DNA from: Branchiostoma floridae
Lineage: Eukaryota; Chordata; Leptocardii; Amphioxiformes; Branchiostomatidae
DNA: 64,000 bases
Direction of reading: 5' to 3'
Assembly: GCF_000003815.2 (NCBI RefSeq)
Contig: NC_049995.1
Location: forward strand, 10,970,253 to 11,034,252
Part shown: positions 27,101 through 37,782 of the stretch, piece by piece
Position numbering within the stretch: position 1 is the stretch's first letter
Layout: each line of letters begins with the position of its first letter
Notes under the pieces: model-generated
The model's database searches: none
What the model saw: only the letters and a program-made list of their open reading frames with translations
Told to the model about the DNA's origin: nothing
Made by a program: the position numbers and the translations under genes

Positions 27101-30100
27101 CAGGGTTTGTCCTTGAGAAAATTATCTAAGGGACTATGCCAATTAGCAATTACTCAAGCAATTGGAAACGGTTAGGTGCTTCAGATAGCATCCACTATCT
27201 CTTCAGCAAGATCTCCTCAGTGTCATGGACAAAAGATTGTTGATGCTATCTGAAACGTCTGGCTGTTTCCAACATCATATCCTGTTGCTTGTCAATGAGT
27301 AACTGTTATTTGATATATCTTATTACCTGGATGTCTAACCTTTCTTGATGTATCTAAGGGACCACCACTATTTGGTTTGACTACATTTTTGTACACACGT
27401 ACATGCACAACTACAATGCTAAAAGATTTGTACTTACTAGCCAGTGCCCTGTTGTTATAGGCTGCTGCAGAGGGTACAATAGAGATACTCCTGGTGTAGT
27501 ACACCTCTGCTTCAAGGTAGTCATTGGCTTTGAAGGCCTGAAACACACATGTATAATTTTTGAAAACACCATAATGAAGTAAGTCGTAAAAAATAACCTT
27601 GATCCAGTTCAGCTCATTGAAGAGCTATTCTTCCACTGGTCATGACAGAGAAGACGGTTAATTTCGTAAATCAGCATGGCAAATTGAAGAAAGATACTGT
27701 TGTATCATTGTGCAAATTAGGACAATTAAGTGTATGGGACAGAACTAACAATAAAACGATACACTTCACTTTTCATCAAGTTCATTTCTCACCTCATTTC
27801 CTTTGTCCTTCTCCCTCTCTGCTTTTCTTGACTTCTCTTCATCTGACATGTCTGAAAACCAAATATTACAAAATTCTTGAAATTTCATGAAAGCATATTC
27901 TAACTAGAACTGTTTGCCTTTCAGAATTGACACATTTACCACAATGTATTTAAACTGATAAGTTACACTGGCCAAATTTGGAGAAAGCAAACAATCCACA
28001 GCAATTCATTCAAAACATCTGCTTTTAACTTGATTCCTCCAACACCTATAAATACAACCAAGTACATGTACATATGTAATATATATACATATTCTTGCTA
28101 TAGCAACCAACAGCTGAAAAAATATCAGAAAGACATAAAACCTTCCAAAAATAGCACCACTAAAATGATCGGAAAGGTATCATAAAACATCAAACCTCAA
28201 ACGAAAACAATATTGTACAATTCTCAGTGATGAAAAAAAGGCTAAATCGTTTGTGAAGAAAAGAAATTAGATAGAGCGTGCACGCATATACATAGATGAT
28301 GAAGTCATCATGTGATGAGCACATGTAGACGACCATGCTGGCATGGAAAATCCCTGAACATGCTTTCAAACTTGACGCATGTCACTCACTGGCACAAATT
28401 CAGTACAAATTCAATGACAGTGAACACAAATTGCATTAACAATTGTTAAATCAGATCAAGTACTTACTTGTAACCATTTTACTAGAAAAATAGAACCAAG
28501 AACTCTAGATCTTCTCAGTAAAAAACAGATTAAAGACGAAACATGTGAGATATTATCCCAGCTGTCAACACAATCCCTGGGTTTAAAGGTCAGGAGACAG
28601 GTCATGTGACCAAAATCTGGAGCTCTGATTGGTGGCTAAATTTGGGGGAAGCCCTATGTCCAAATATAGCTCAGGATGGAATGTGGGGCATGCCATTCAG
28701 TCTGGCAGGGGAGGTCACAAAAGGAAGTCAAGTGCTCTATTTCAGCCCATGGAATACTCTAGAATATCCACTACACTGTACATGTATCACTATAGTTCTA
28801 GAAGCTTCCCTGTGTTGAAATGGCTGTACGATTTTCCAGAACTTTCTTTGTTCAGGGGCTTTGAATTTAGACATTTCAGAAATGCACATTAAGTCTGGTC
28901 CTTAATTGGCCTGTGCCTATATACACTGTGTTTGCTCCTTATACAAGTGCACATGTACAATGAATACTCATTGTAAGTCCATGTACAAAGGCTGATAAGA
29001 AGACAATAATTAGGAATACAGAAAACACAGCAAAACAAGGATTTTGCAGATCTGAATCTGAAACTATCCACTGGCAAATTTCCTTGCTTTAATATGGAGG
29101 AAAAATTTTAGATTCAAGTACACATCTAATTCCAGCAATGCAACTCAAAGGATTTGTAATATTTCTTGAAAATATACAGTACTGATAACAAGGATAATGT
29201 CTGGTTCCCTGAGCATTGGCTGCCTAAAGACTAAAGTATGTAATGGTGGCTGTGGACTTTTGGGGTCTCCTAACAGTTTTGTGTGTTGGCATCCATCTGT
29301 CTCTAAAGACAATGGTAGGCAGACGGGGTGGGTTAGGCAACCTGTCTGCCTGGCCTGCACGTGACTTTGTTTAAGGTGAAGGAGGGGTGTGCACTTCCTT
29401 CACCCTCTCGTCCACTGGCGGACTACGTCTCAAAGGGACAAGAACTGCTTGCCACGTGTAAGATGGTCGCAGCAGATGCAGGTTTGTTGTTTGGAGTTTC
29501 CGTCTCCTAGGAAGACTTCCTACCCGACTCCATAATAGCGGGTGCAACATGCCCGAACATGCCCCTAAGGCCTACCACGGTCACAAAGGCCTGTCACTGT
29601 CAGCACAATTTGCAGATAGGTATTTTTATTGAAATATTAATTTCCTAGCATCTGTAAAAATGAAATCAAGATGAGTGTGAATACCTGAGGTGTTCATCTC
29701 CTTTTGTAGCTTGTTCACCTTAGTCAGGTTCTGGGTGATGTTCTTGGAATCTACCTTTACTCCCTGGTCCTGGTCCATCTTCTCTAACTCCTTGTCTACA
29801 TCAAACCTACAAGAAACAATTAATACATGTTTGCGTATTAACTCATAGCTATTATACTTTGTAAAAATACATGATTTTGACATCTGTTTCTGTGATTTTT
29901 TCATTTTTTCACCTCCTAATAAAAACAATGTATAAAATCCTACATGCATGCATTGAAAAAATCCTACATGCATGCATTGAAAAAATACCTTGAAAAATTT
30001 TCTACCATTGCTTTAAAATTTTGAAATTGGATTATCCCTTGGCTAATAACAGATTAGAGCTGAAAAAGAATCAATGTATATAATACACAGTGTGTAGAAT

Positions 30101-33100
30101 CTATCAATTTTACTCAGAGATTGAAAATAAGACTTCACCTTTTAATTTAACCTACAATAAATAATGTACCTACCCTGTATTACAACAGGAAAACAACTTT
30201 TTGAAGCCCATTTTGGATACAAAATGACAGCACTTGTCATGTGCAGCTACAGTTGCAGCTGTTTAGATTTTCTCACTACTTTGAAAATTAGTATCTCTCA
30301 ACAGGTTAATTCCCATGGGAGTAGACAGCTGAAACAACTTGAAGGGCGGTACATTTGTAATTTCTTAATGCTTAATACTTACAGTACCTGTAATGAAAGT
30401 GGGACATTCCAACATTTATATGAACACCATATACATGGACTGTACCATTGGGTGTAAGAGGGATGTACAATTCAGTTTTGACTACATTGTATTCAGCTGT
30501 TGGGGACAATCCATGTTGGCTGCAGGGGGTCTTTTTCAGATGACAAATTATAGCAGGTGCAGTAATGGCTAGTAAGTTGCCCCAACACATGCTCAATGGT
30601 TTGATCCACTCTTAAGGTCTCATTGATGAGTTTCTTCTTCCCATAGACTTCTATGTATTACTGTAAATGTATTTAAGTTCGCGGGGATTTAATTTCGCGT
30701 TAGCGGGAAAAAGGACTTTTCGCGGTGGATTTAAGTTCGCGGTAACACCATAGACTGCAATCTAATATCATAATAGAAAAATGTTCGCGGTAGTTTTAAA
30801 TTCGCGGTGAAGTGGTCACCGCGAAAACCGCGAACATTAATCCACCGCGAACATTTCTGCATTTACAGTAATTTGTGGTTTAAATGGGCGCGTTCATAAT
30901 GAAGCTACGTGAAATTTCAGCAGATTTTTCATTCTATGTCGAGCACATTTACCCTATATCGTGGGAAAAAATTGCCAATGTAAACTATACGTAGGAACTT
31001 TTTTTATAGCAATTACAAACTACGATTAGTCAATCCCCACAAAAGGCACTTTTTCGCTGCTATTGTACAACCGCACCACTCAGAACCCACGACTGTGTAC
31101 CTCCGACCTAGCGCGCGGCTGCAAAACTTTACCTGCTAATTTCTTCAGTTACAAATAAGCTTTCACCAATCGAACTTTTGAGATCAGTTCCGCTGGCTAA
31201 AAGGGAATTTCTCACCGCTAAAAACATGCGTCCGTGCAGCCGTTCATTTTTGGCTCGGATCTCTTTTAGGGTGTCCACTCGCGGAGTAATACATCAATGA
31301 GACCTTAATCTAAAAGTGAAATGCATTGCGCAATTGCATATGGAGAAAAATGAGTATGACAAACTTTGATAAAGACAATGTATTTTTTACTAGCAATACT
31401 AATCTAATAGCTGTAAGAGAATACAATTTTCTCTTTCAAAACCTAATGTACAATATGAAATAGAGTGTATTCTGAATAATTCTAAATATGGACTTTCTGG
31501 CCACAGCAAGTAAATTTTATGGATGACATCCTCTGCAGACTGCAAAAATAGTGCGATAGGGAAAAAAAAAAACAAGATGGGTGAAAAAAAACAAGATGGC
31601 GACGTCTTCAAAATATGCACCATAAAGTTGTGATGAATGTTGTAACAAGAATTAAAGGGACAAAATATGGTATCAGAGCCAACAAGGCATTCATTCCTGT
31701 ATTCAAGACATGTACTGGTGTGGTAAAAGTGACACTAGTGTGGTAGCAGGCGAAAATTAATGTGCGTGCTGATGTCATCCATAAAATTTACTTGCAGTGA
31801 CCTAAACATCCTTAGATCAGACAAGTTTTCCTTCAAGTTTGCAACCAACAATACAAAACATAGTACTGACTTGTCCCAAGCCTTGTAGTCCCTGGGCAGG
31901 CTTGCCTTTTGTTTCTGGGAGGGCTTGTTCTGCTGGTTGGCTGGAGTAGTGCTGGAGCCAGGCTACAAGGTGAATATGATATATCCAGTGTTAATAAATC
32001 TAATAGACATATTATTATATTATGAATTGTTCAATGTTGTATCAGGCACTAGGCTCAAAGGACAAAAAAAGAAACAAGACATAAAGATTCAAAATGAACA
32101 AATCTTACACAATTTGAGGAATACACATATCTAATTTTGCAACTAGTACTTGTTTAGAGGATATTTGACTAAGTGGTCTAAGACTTTTATATGTGTGATT
32201 TCTTTATATTAAATCATAGTCTGACCACCCCTACCTTAGTGGTCCCAATGGTTTGTCCCGACCCCCTGATGGGTGGAAGTGTCCCATCATGCACCACCTG
32301 CTGTCGCTGCTTTTTCAGGTCCTCCTCCTTCTGCTGAATCTCCTCCTCCCAGCTCTGAATATGTCAATCAATGTGTCAATCATCACATCTACTATATATG
32401 GGCTTGATGACCAAATAAGGATCTTTTACCCTCAGATCTGTTAATCAATGTGTCAATCATCATCACTGCCCTATATCACATTTACCACATAAGTGCTTGA
32501 TAAACAAAATAAGGCTCTCCTCCTCCCAGCTCTAAACATGTCAATCAATGTGTCAATCATCACTGTTAACCATGTATGGGTATGATGACCAAATAAGGAT
32601 CTCTTGCCCTCAGATCTGGACTTGTCAATCAATGTGTCAATCATCATCACTATCCTACATAACATTTACCATATATGGATTTGATGATCAAATAAGGAGC
32701 TCTGACTGAGTTTTAACCTCAGATCTGAACTTGTCAATCAATGTGTCAATCATCATCACTGTCCTACAATACATTAACCATACATGGTTTTTACCTCAGC
32801 TCTAAACATATCAAGCATCATCTGTCATTCCATCTGCCAACCAATCAATCAAACAATCAATAATAAAAATCAAACCACCAATCAATATAAAGAAACTGTT
32901 AGCATTTCTGCAACAAAACAAAAACTGCATGTACCAAATTACATCTTTATAAACCAAATACTTTTATAGCCAAATTTTCTGGCCCCCAGTACTTACTGTA
33001 ATGTCCTGGGTGATCTCTGTCCACTCTTTATTATCAATATCATACGGCCTCTTGGCAGGCAGGTCTACTCTCAGGGCTTTACTGTAAAAGAGACAGGCTC

Positions 33101-35202
33101 ACATTGTGGCAACTATTTGCATTGTCAAAGACAAACAAGGTAATTGGAAATGGCAGACTTCACCTCTTTCGCCACACTGCTTTGCAGCAATATGGACAAA
33201 AATAGAAGCAGAAGTTTACATCTTTACTAGTTTCGTTGTATGAACGAAAGAGATTGTGTAAAATTGGGATTTACAGAAATACACACACAAACATATAGAT
33301 AGTAGATACACACTCACACACAGATACACACACAGACACATACACAGAGATGCACACACACACACAAACACATAACGGATGGTGCCGCAACTTCGGACGT
33401 AAATTTACCAGTTCGACATCGTATTGTAACAGTGTCAGTGGTCTGAAAACTTTTGCGTTTTGACTAATGAGAAATGAGAGTGGTGGTGTTTGGGGATTTT
33501 CCGTTCGGGAGTGTATTTTACATCGTCCATGCACAATTTACACCATGAATCTAAGCCGGTAAAAACAGAAAAATGTTGTTATAAATATAACGTTCCATAT
33601 TGTTCCATTCTAAATAGGGTACCGTAACTTCGGCATACAAATACCTTTTGAAAAAACGGAAGAAAGAATTTTGTGTCAACTAACTCTTTGACGGTGCGTA
33701 AGTCTCCGCGATGCGAGTCCCGCTGTAACTTTGCGATTGTTTACGCCGCTTGTTGCATTCCAAGTCACGTCAACGTTGACGATCTGTTGCTTCGTTTGGT
33801 AATGAGAGTAAATACTTCATTTCACACCAATGGCTTTTACGTATGAGCGCACAAAATGCCACAAATTTGTCACAAGAATGCAGAAAAGTCTCGGCAAGCA
33901 TGGTGACCCCGGAAACAGATATGATGACCTCGACACCGCATGTGATCTCAGAACACTTGGCAAATCCCTCAATTAGTTCAGTGCAATGCCATTGATATAT
34001 TTGTACCACATCCTCGATTTTTTGGGACCGCTAGCTGTATTTTACCCGGTTTATTATTGGACAAGCAATGAGAAATTCGCTTTCAATTATGTTTGTGTTA
34101 TGATGCACTCAGTGATTTACATATTGTCTGCAGATCGGGCTGCCGCGCGGAGACTTCAAAGCCTGTCGCGAACTTTATGTGAGTCTAAGGTTTCATGCAG
34201 ACATGAGTTTGCTACATCAATGATCCTCGTCGCGTGTTGGCTTGTATTTCGTTAGCCGGCCACTGGAAATTTTTCAAACTCAAGTTTATATGACATGCCT
34301 CAAGCTAGATTAAATGCAATTTTACCGTTTTGCGAGCCTTACTTGACTTTTGTAGAGTGCGACCAGAGGTGCCCACACCCTCAATGTTGTAGGTACATAA
34401 TTTTCGAACCGCGGTCAGCGGATGACCGTGACGTAATTTGGGGGAGGGCGTTCGACGCTACGATTACTTCGTAATTTCAGGTGAGTTTAATTGCCAGATA
34501 AACTACACAAGACCCACGTTTTTGGTGCTTTGTATAGATTAATACCTCATGTCTAAAACAACTAAATTTGCATGATGATCGTTGAGTAAGTTATATGTAA
34601 GAGGCGCCACTACACAGTGACCTTGCTTCAAACGTAGCCATTTTAAATGCTCAAATTCGTTGGTTACGCAAAAATCGGTTATTGTACACAAAATCGTGTT
34701 TCATCCAGACGACAGCTCTGTGCATTAAGTTGGGTTCTTCGCGATTTTATTCAGCACTGTTGATGAAAACAAGCATGCCTCACTTCTGCAGAATGAGACA
34801 ATTAAAAATTATGCCGAAGTTGCGGCACCTTCCGTTAGATACATACACAGATAGGATACACACACACACACAGAGGCAGACATAAAAAAATAATATTTTA
34901 CTCCATTGGGGTGAAGAAACTAAGTAAGAAACAAATACTCGAAATCCAACCATCCCTAAGACTTAGTAAGAGTTTCTACTTTAATTTAAACAAGGTTACC
35001 TGTCAGGTTTCAGAGCCTCCAGTCTCTTCTCACAGAAGCTGATGAGTTCAGGATAGATCCCCTCGTCTCCCGACCGCAGCTCATACAGAATCTTCTCCAG
35101 CTCCCGCGCATTCTCACACCCCTCGATGTACTTATAGTCCAGGTGCTCGATGGGGATGTTGTATCTCTTTGTAGTCTGACCAAACCCCACTGAGGATGAC
35201 AT
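15175..35202 (-). CDS. SPAG1: SPAG1, dynein-arm assembly TPR protein
   Basis: Complete 22-exon model: 35202-35000, 33081-32997, 32354-32235, 31953-31871, 29806-29685, 27851-27793, 27537-27438, 26718-26641, 26247-26141, 25466-25254, 24816-24456, 23878-23704, 21964-21884, 21632-21074, 20494-20405, 19734-19621, 18781-18656, 18253-18140, 17708-17600, 17059-16982, 16528-16436, 15269-15175; 1054 residues, every phase consistent. The N-terminus (IPIEHLDYKYIEGCENARELEKIL) and DYKAWDKFDVDKE match vertebrate SPAG1. TPR blocks lie at about 205-319, 478-595 and 730-850. RMVIEE and RRRVVVEE acidic motifs follow the first and third. RPAP3_C spans about 931-1054. SPAG1 works in the cytoplasm with HSP70/HSP90 and RUVBL1/2 to pre-assemble axonemal dynein arms; loss causes primary ciliary dyskinesia. 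It is longer than human SPAG1 (926 aa), mainly through a Lys/Glu-rich linker at about 645-730. The exon 4 acceptor (31953) was chosen for phase; one at 31964 would shift the frame. Confidence 0.93.
15388..16279. mobile_element. Composite inverted-repeat element in SPAG1 intron 21
   Basis: The left end GGCCACAGCAAGTAAATTTT and the right end AAATTTACTTGCTGTGGCC are inverted repeats, extended by TGGATGACAT / ATGTCATCCA. The element is about 890 bp. It encloses a reverse-transcriptase-like ORF relic (15591-15962) and the repeat block shared with 10905-11135. A shorter relative with the same ends lies at 31499-31802. Confidence 0.7.
15591..15962 (-). pseudogene. C-terminal reverse-transcriptase fragment of a LINE-type retroelement
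   Basis: A 123-codon open frame includes KLRISAHPLEIERGR, then FCKYCS, then a HFISQCPHYEFER motif. This order (basic segment, CxxC, H-x4-C, Tyr/Arg) is common at the C-terminal end of non-LTR retrotransposon polymerases. No catalytic reverse transcriptase motif is present, so it is a dead remnant, here inside the inverted-repeat element at 15388-16279. Confidence 0.6.
16639..16841. mobile_element. Old copy of the TACTGTAAATGC MITE family
   Basis: Begins CTGTAAATAC after TA and ends GCATTTACAG before TA. The inner GTTCGCGG-type sequence has decayed, e.g. TTTGCGGTGGTTTTAAGTTTG. Better kept relatives are at 26821-27033, 30661-30868 and 51098-51318. In SPAG1 intron 20. Confidence 0.6.
19908..20129. 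mobile_element. MITE in SPAG1 intron 15
   Basis: The termini AACGCTAG / CTAGCGTT are inverted. Arms of about 60 bp match imperfectly, including CCTATATCCATTG on the left and CAATGGATATAGG on the right. About 220 bp, no coding capacity. Confidence 0.7.
20815..21060. repeat. Purine-rich GGGAGA/AGAG tract
   Basis: About 245 bases are almost wholly A/G on the + strand, with repeated GGGAGG, AGAGAG and GGAGGGAAAGAGA units. On the SPAG1 coding strand it is polypyrimidine and starts about a dozen bases after the exon 14 donor (21073). Such tracts can form triplex DNA and are mutable in length. Confidence 0.85.
22034..23490. mobile_element. Older inverted-repeat element, interrupted by another element
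   Basis: The left arm CACCAAAAAGCAGTTACT at 22034, followed by GGATATGATTTTGGAAA, is mirrored at the right end by AAAATCATATCC...GTAACTGCTTTTTGGTG (about 23453-23490). Between the arms lies a complete TA-flanked element (22239-23367). An uninterrupted relative of about 160 bp is at 27146-27306. In SPAG1 intron 12. Confidence 0.65.
22239..23367. mobile_element. pogo/Tigger-like non-autonomous element
   Basis: Ends CAGTGGATTCC and GGATTCCACTG are perfect inverted repeats, flanked on both sides by TA, the usual target of Tc1/mariner/pogo elements. ATTCGTATTACGCC-like subterminal sequence also resembles that group. About 1.13 kb; no transposase frame was recognised. Confidence 0.7.
26821..27033. 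mobile_element. TACTGTAAATGC MITE
   Basis: Flanked by TA, with ends CTGTAAATGCAG and GCATTTACAG and inner blocks such as CGCGGTGGATT and GCGAACTTAAA in both orientations. It can fold on itself. In SPAG1 intron 7. Confidence 0.75.
27146..27306. mobile_element. Short inverted-repeat element
   Basis: GCAATTACTCAAGCAATTGGAA on the left is mirrored imperfectly by the end CAATGAGTAACTG. The inner CAGATAGCATC / GATGCTATCTG pair makes a hairpin. Related to the arms of 22034-23490. In SPAG1 intron 6. Confidence 0.6.
30661..30868. mobile_element. TACTGTAAATGC MITE, well preserved
   Basis: Flanked by TA, with CTGTAAATG and GCATTTACAG ends and many GTTCGCGG / CCGCGAAC blocks. A close relative is at 51098-51318. 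In SPAG1 intron 4. Confidence 0.8.
31499..31802. mobile_element. MITE with 30-bp inverted ends
   Basis: The left end GGCCACAGCAAGTAAATTTT and the right end (reverse complement GGTCACTGCAAGTAAATTTT) continue with TATGGATGACATC. The element is about 304 bp, with no ORF, in SPAG1 intron 4. Related pieces lie at 13676, 15388-16279 and about 38260-38300. Confidence 0.75.
32320..32810 (-). repeat. Tandem array derived from the SPAG1 exon 3 acceptor
   Basis: About five imperfect units of roughly 90 bp, each with GTCAATCAATGTGTCAATCATC and an (A/G)TCTGAGG- or AGCTGGGAGGAGGAG-type block after CAG on the minus strand. The last unit is the true exon 3 acceptor and exon start (32354). The array therefore repeats a 3' splice-site region inside intron 2. 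Confidence 0.7.
33373..34837. mobile_element. Inverted-repeat element inserted in a CA microsatellite
   Basis: The left end TAACGGATGGTGCCGCAACT and the right end AGTTGCGGCACCTTCCGTTA are inverted repeats. The 1.46-kb element separates two halves of a CA-rich microsatellite (33275-33372 and 34840-34875). Two 80-90-codon open frames inside have no recognised motif. In SPAG1 intron 1. Confidence 0.7.
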
Positions 35203-35364
35203 CTTTTATCCTTTTCTTAGACTGACAAAAAAGAGGACAATTCAAATATTTGGTTTAGGTCACAAAAGAAAGGAAGGAAGGAACGATTAAACCACCTGCA
35301 GTATAACTATAGTACAGCCTCGTTACTCATAAGGGTACCTACAGGTCGTTCTTCAAGGTGAGAA

Positions 35365-35548
35365 TAAGTCCTTTCACAGAGATCAGGACACATGTGTGGC
35401 AACAGGAATTCTAGGTAATATGACAAAGGTAAAGTCCCCCCAAAGAAAATAACGTCCAGACAGGTTTTGTTGTCTTTTTCAGGGTCTTTACATTTGACAC
35501 ATTACCTAGAATTCCTGTCGCCGCACATGATCTCTATGAAAGGACTTA
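35365..35548. mobile_element. Foldback element with about 65-bp arms
   Basis: TAAGTCCTTTCACAGAGATC...GGAATTCTAGGTAATAT is mirrored by ATTACCTAGAATTCC...GATCTCTATGAAAGGACTTA. The arms match almost throughout and enclose a loop of about 50 bases. It lies about 160 bp upstream of the SPAG1 start codon. Confidence 0.8.
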
Positions 35549-35996
35549 CCGGGGGTATTGATAATTGAAAAGACCATTATAATAAGGCATATCAAAACAG
35601 ACAGTGTTTTGTGGCCAGGGCAAAAGTATTTGGAATCATTACCATAAAAATATTGTTATTAAAGGCAAAATTTACATCAGAAGACATGAATGATGGCAAG
35701 ATAACATAAGGCAAGGAGGTTGGATAAGGTTATAAATTATAATACAATTTAAATTATAATACAATTTAACTGTGACCTTGTCATTTAGGTCTTTCCTTTG
35801 CTGAAAGCAAGCATCTTTTATCTAATGAAGCAAGCAGTAATTTTGACTTTGATGATTCAACATTTTATGATTTTAAGCTTTGTTAGTTTGTACATATCTA
35901 AGAGTACCCTGAGAAACGCATCGAACCTTCTCGAATCGAACAACAAATTATTTGGCAACATCATTTACTTTTGAGACCGCTATCGTTCCTATATTT

Positions 35997-37080
35997 ACCT
36001 CCATGAAAAAATGGAGGTATAGTTTTGAGTGTGTCTGTGTGTGTGTTTGTGTGTTTGTGTGTGTGTGTGTTTGTGTGTGTGTCTGTGTGTCCGCATATTT
36101 GTGGTCATCATAACTTGAGAACCTCTTGATGGACTACGATGATATTTGGTATGTGGGTAGGGGTTGGGAAGACGAAGGTCAAGGTCAATTTTGGGCCCCC
36201 TGGTGTGTGGCCTTGGTACTGCAGCGCAACTTCCGGTTTTGCCATCTCGGTGTTCTGAATATGCTATGGTCAAGATTTTTAAGTATTATATAGCTCTTGT
36301 GCTCAGGAAAAAATGACGTACGTTTGGGCCCCCTAGCGTCTAGTTTGGGGATAGCAGGGGCATTTTTGTCAAAAACTTCTGACGAGGATAACTCAAGAAG
36401 GGAACAACGGATTTTCATGATTTTTGGTATGTAGGTACCTTAGACAATGTTGTACAAGATTAAATACTAATTATGCAAAATAGGAGTACATTTGCATAAT
36501 TAATGAGGATATTATACCATGGCAGTTTTTTCAATGTATCTCTTGTCCTGGATGTGATATGGTCTTGACATTTGGCTGGTAGATAGCTTGAAGTGTCATG
36601 ACAAAGTGGGGCAGGTTTCAGCCCCCTAACATTCAATTTCGGAACTGCAGGGGCGTTTTTGTCAAGACATTCTAAAGAGGATAACTACAGAAAGGATTGA
36701 TGGATTGGCATCATATTAGGCATGCGGTTACCTTATGCAAAGATGTTCATAATGATATACATTTTATGCAAATGAGGAATTAATTTGCATAATTAATGAG
36801 GAAATTGTATAATTCCATTGTTTTCAATAACTGGACTTCAATAAATGTAATACATGTTAACTATGATAGGTGGAATATAAGCAGATACCAAATATGGTAA
36901 TGAGGAACTTATTTGCATAATTTATGTAAAAATTGCAAAAACGCTTTATGATTAATAATGGGAATTTTATAATTGTGACATGTGTACGTTAGTCAATGAT
37001 GAAAAATACCATGCATAAATTATGTTAATGTGTTAGTCAATTGCATGAAATTTACGAAAGCTCTAAATTTTCATGGAGGT
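35997..37080. mobile_element. ACCTCCATGAAAA-ended element with GT microsatellite
   Basis: Begins ACCTCCATGAAAA and ends TTTTCATGGAGGT, a perfect short inverted repeat. A GT-rich tract near 36030-36090 and recurring phrases (GGGCCCCCT, TGCATAATTAATGAGG) lie inside. Parts resembling its left end recur at about 41580-41770 and 51938-52110 in ADAM17 introns. Confidence 0.65.
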
Positions 37081-37782
37081 ATGAGGTCGCCGAACTCTAG
37101 TTGTCATTTGTTTGACTCTCAAGAACATATAATTTTGCACAGCCTGTGTACAAAATGGATTTTGATTAAAAGGTATAGAGAACAACGTACGTTTACGTCA
37201 AGTTATACTAAACAAATAAACCATCAACAAATCATCAACAAAGTTAGCGGTGCCCCCCTCCCCCCAAATCACCGATCAAAAAAAAAAAAACACACGCTAA
37301 AATCTCTAATTCTCAACCTCTGCTCTAGCTTTTTCTTTTGTGTAAAACAGATGAAGAGCCAGGTGAGCTTACCTGAAAGGCGTCAGAGCTGTTCATGCGC
37401 GAAAAACAGAGATTTACCGGCGGAAAGTTGCGACTGGAAAACTGAAACTTCAAAATTTATTCCCTTCGCAACAAACCTCCCAGAGAGCAACGCGTTTAGC
37501 TGTTCATTACATCGCTCTATGAATGCCTAAAATTCTTAGTGTAAAATTGCAATTAAATTGTACTTTTTGTCATACAAAAAGTGAAATATATTTTTATGAC
37601 CTTACTATTCTATTTTTTTGTAAATAAATTATATTTTAGGAAAGCTTATCGTATTTTTAATTGTAAAGATCTTTTCAGGCGTAAAATGTAAGACATGAGG
37701 CAGCCAAAACAATTACCCGGAAGCAGTGACTGACTTGTTCATAGGAAAAATGTTGTATATTTTTGTCTGTCGTAAAAACACC

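Larger units (their letters stand above)
35203..37782. promoter_or_regulatory. Divergent SPAG1-ADAM17 intergenic region
   Basis: About 2.6 kb between the two start codons, so it should hold both promoters. Most of it is mobile DNA: a foldback element at 35365-35548 near SPAG1 and a 1.08-kb element at 35997-37080. That leaves about 700 bp next to ADAM17 free of recognised repeats. No core promoter motif could be assigned with confidence. Confidence 0.45.

Noticed and set aside
33770-34255. Two overlapping 80-90-codon frames
   Set aside because: Inside a transposable element, without motifs; not supported as genes.
37030-37530. A 166-codon open frame upstream of ADAM17
   Set aside because: It starts in the end of the element at 35997-37080, crosses a poly-A run, and shows no family signature; probably chance.
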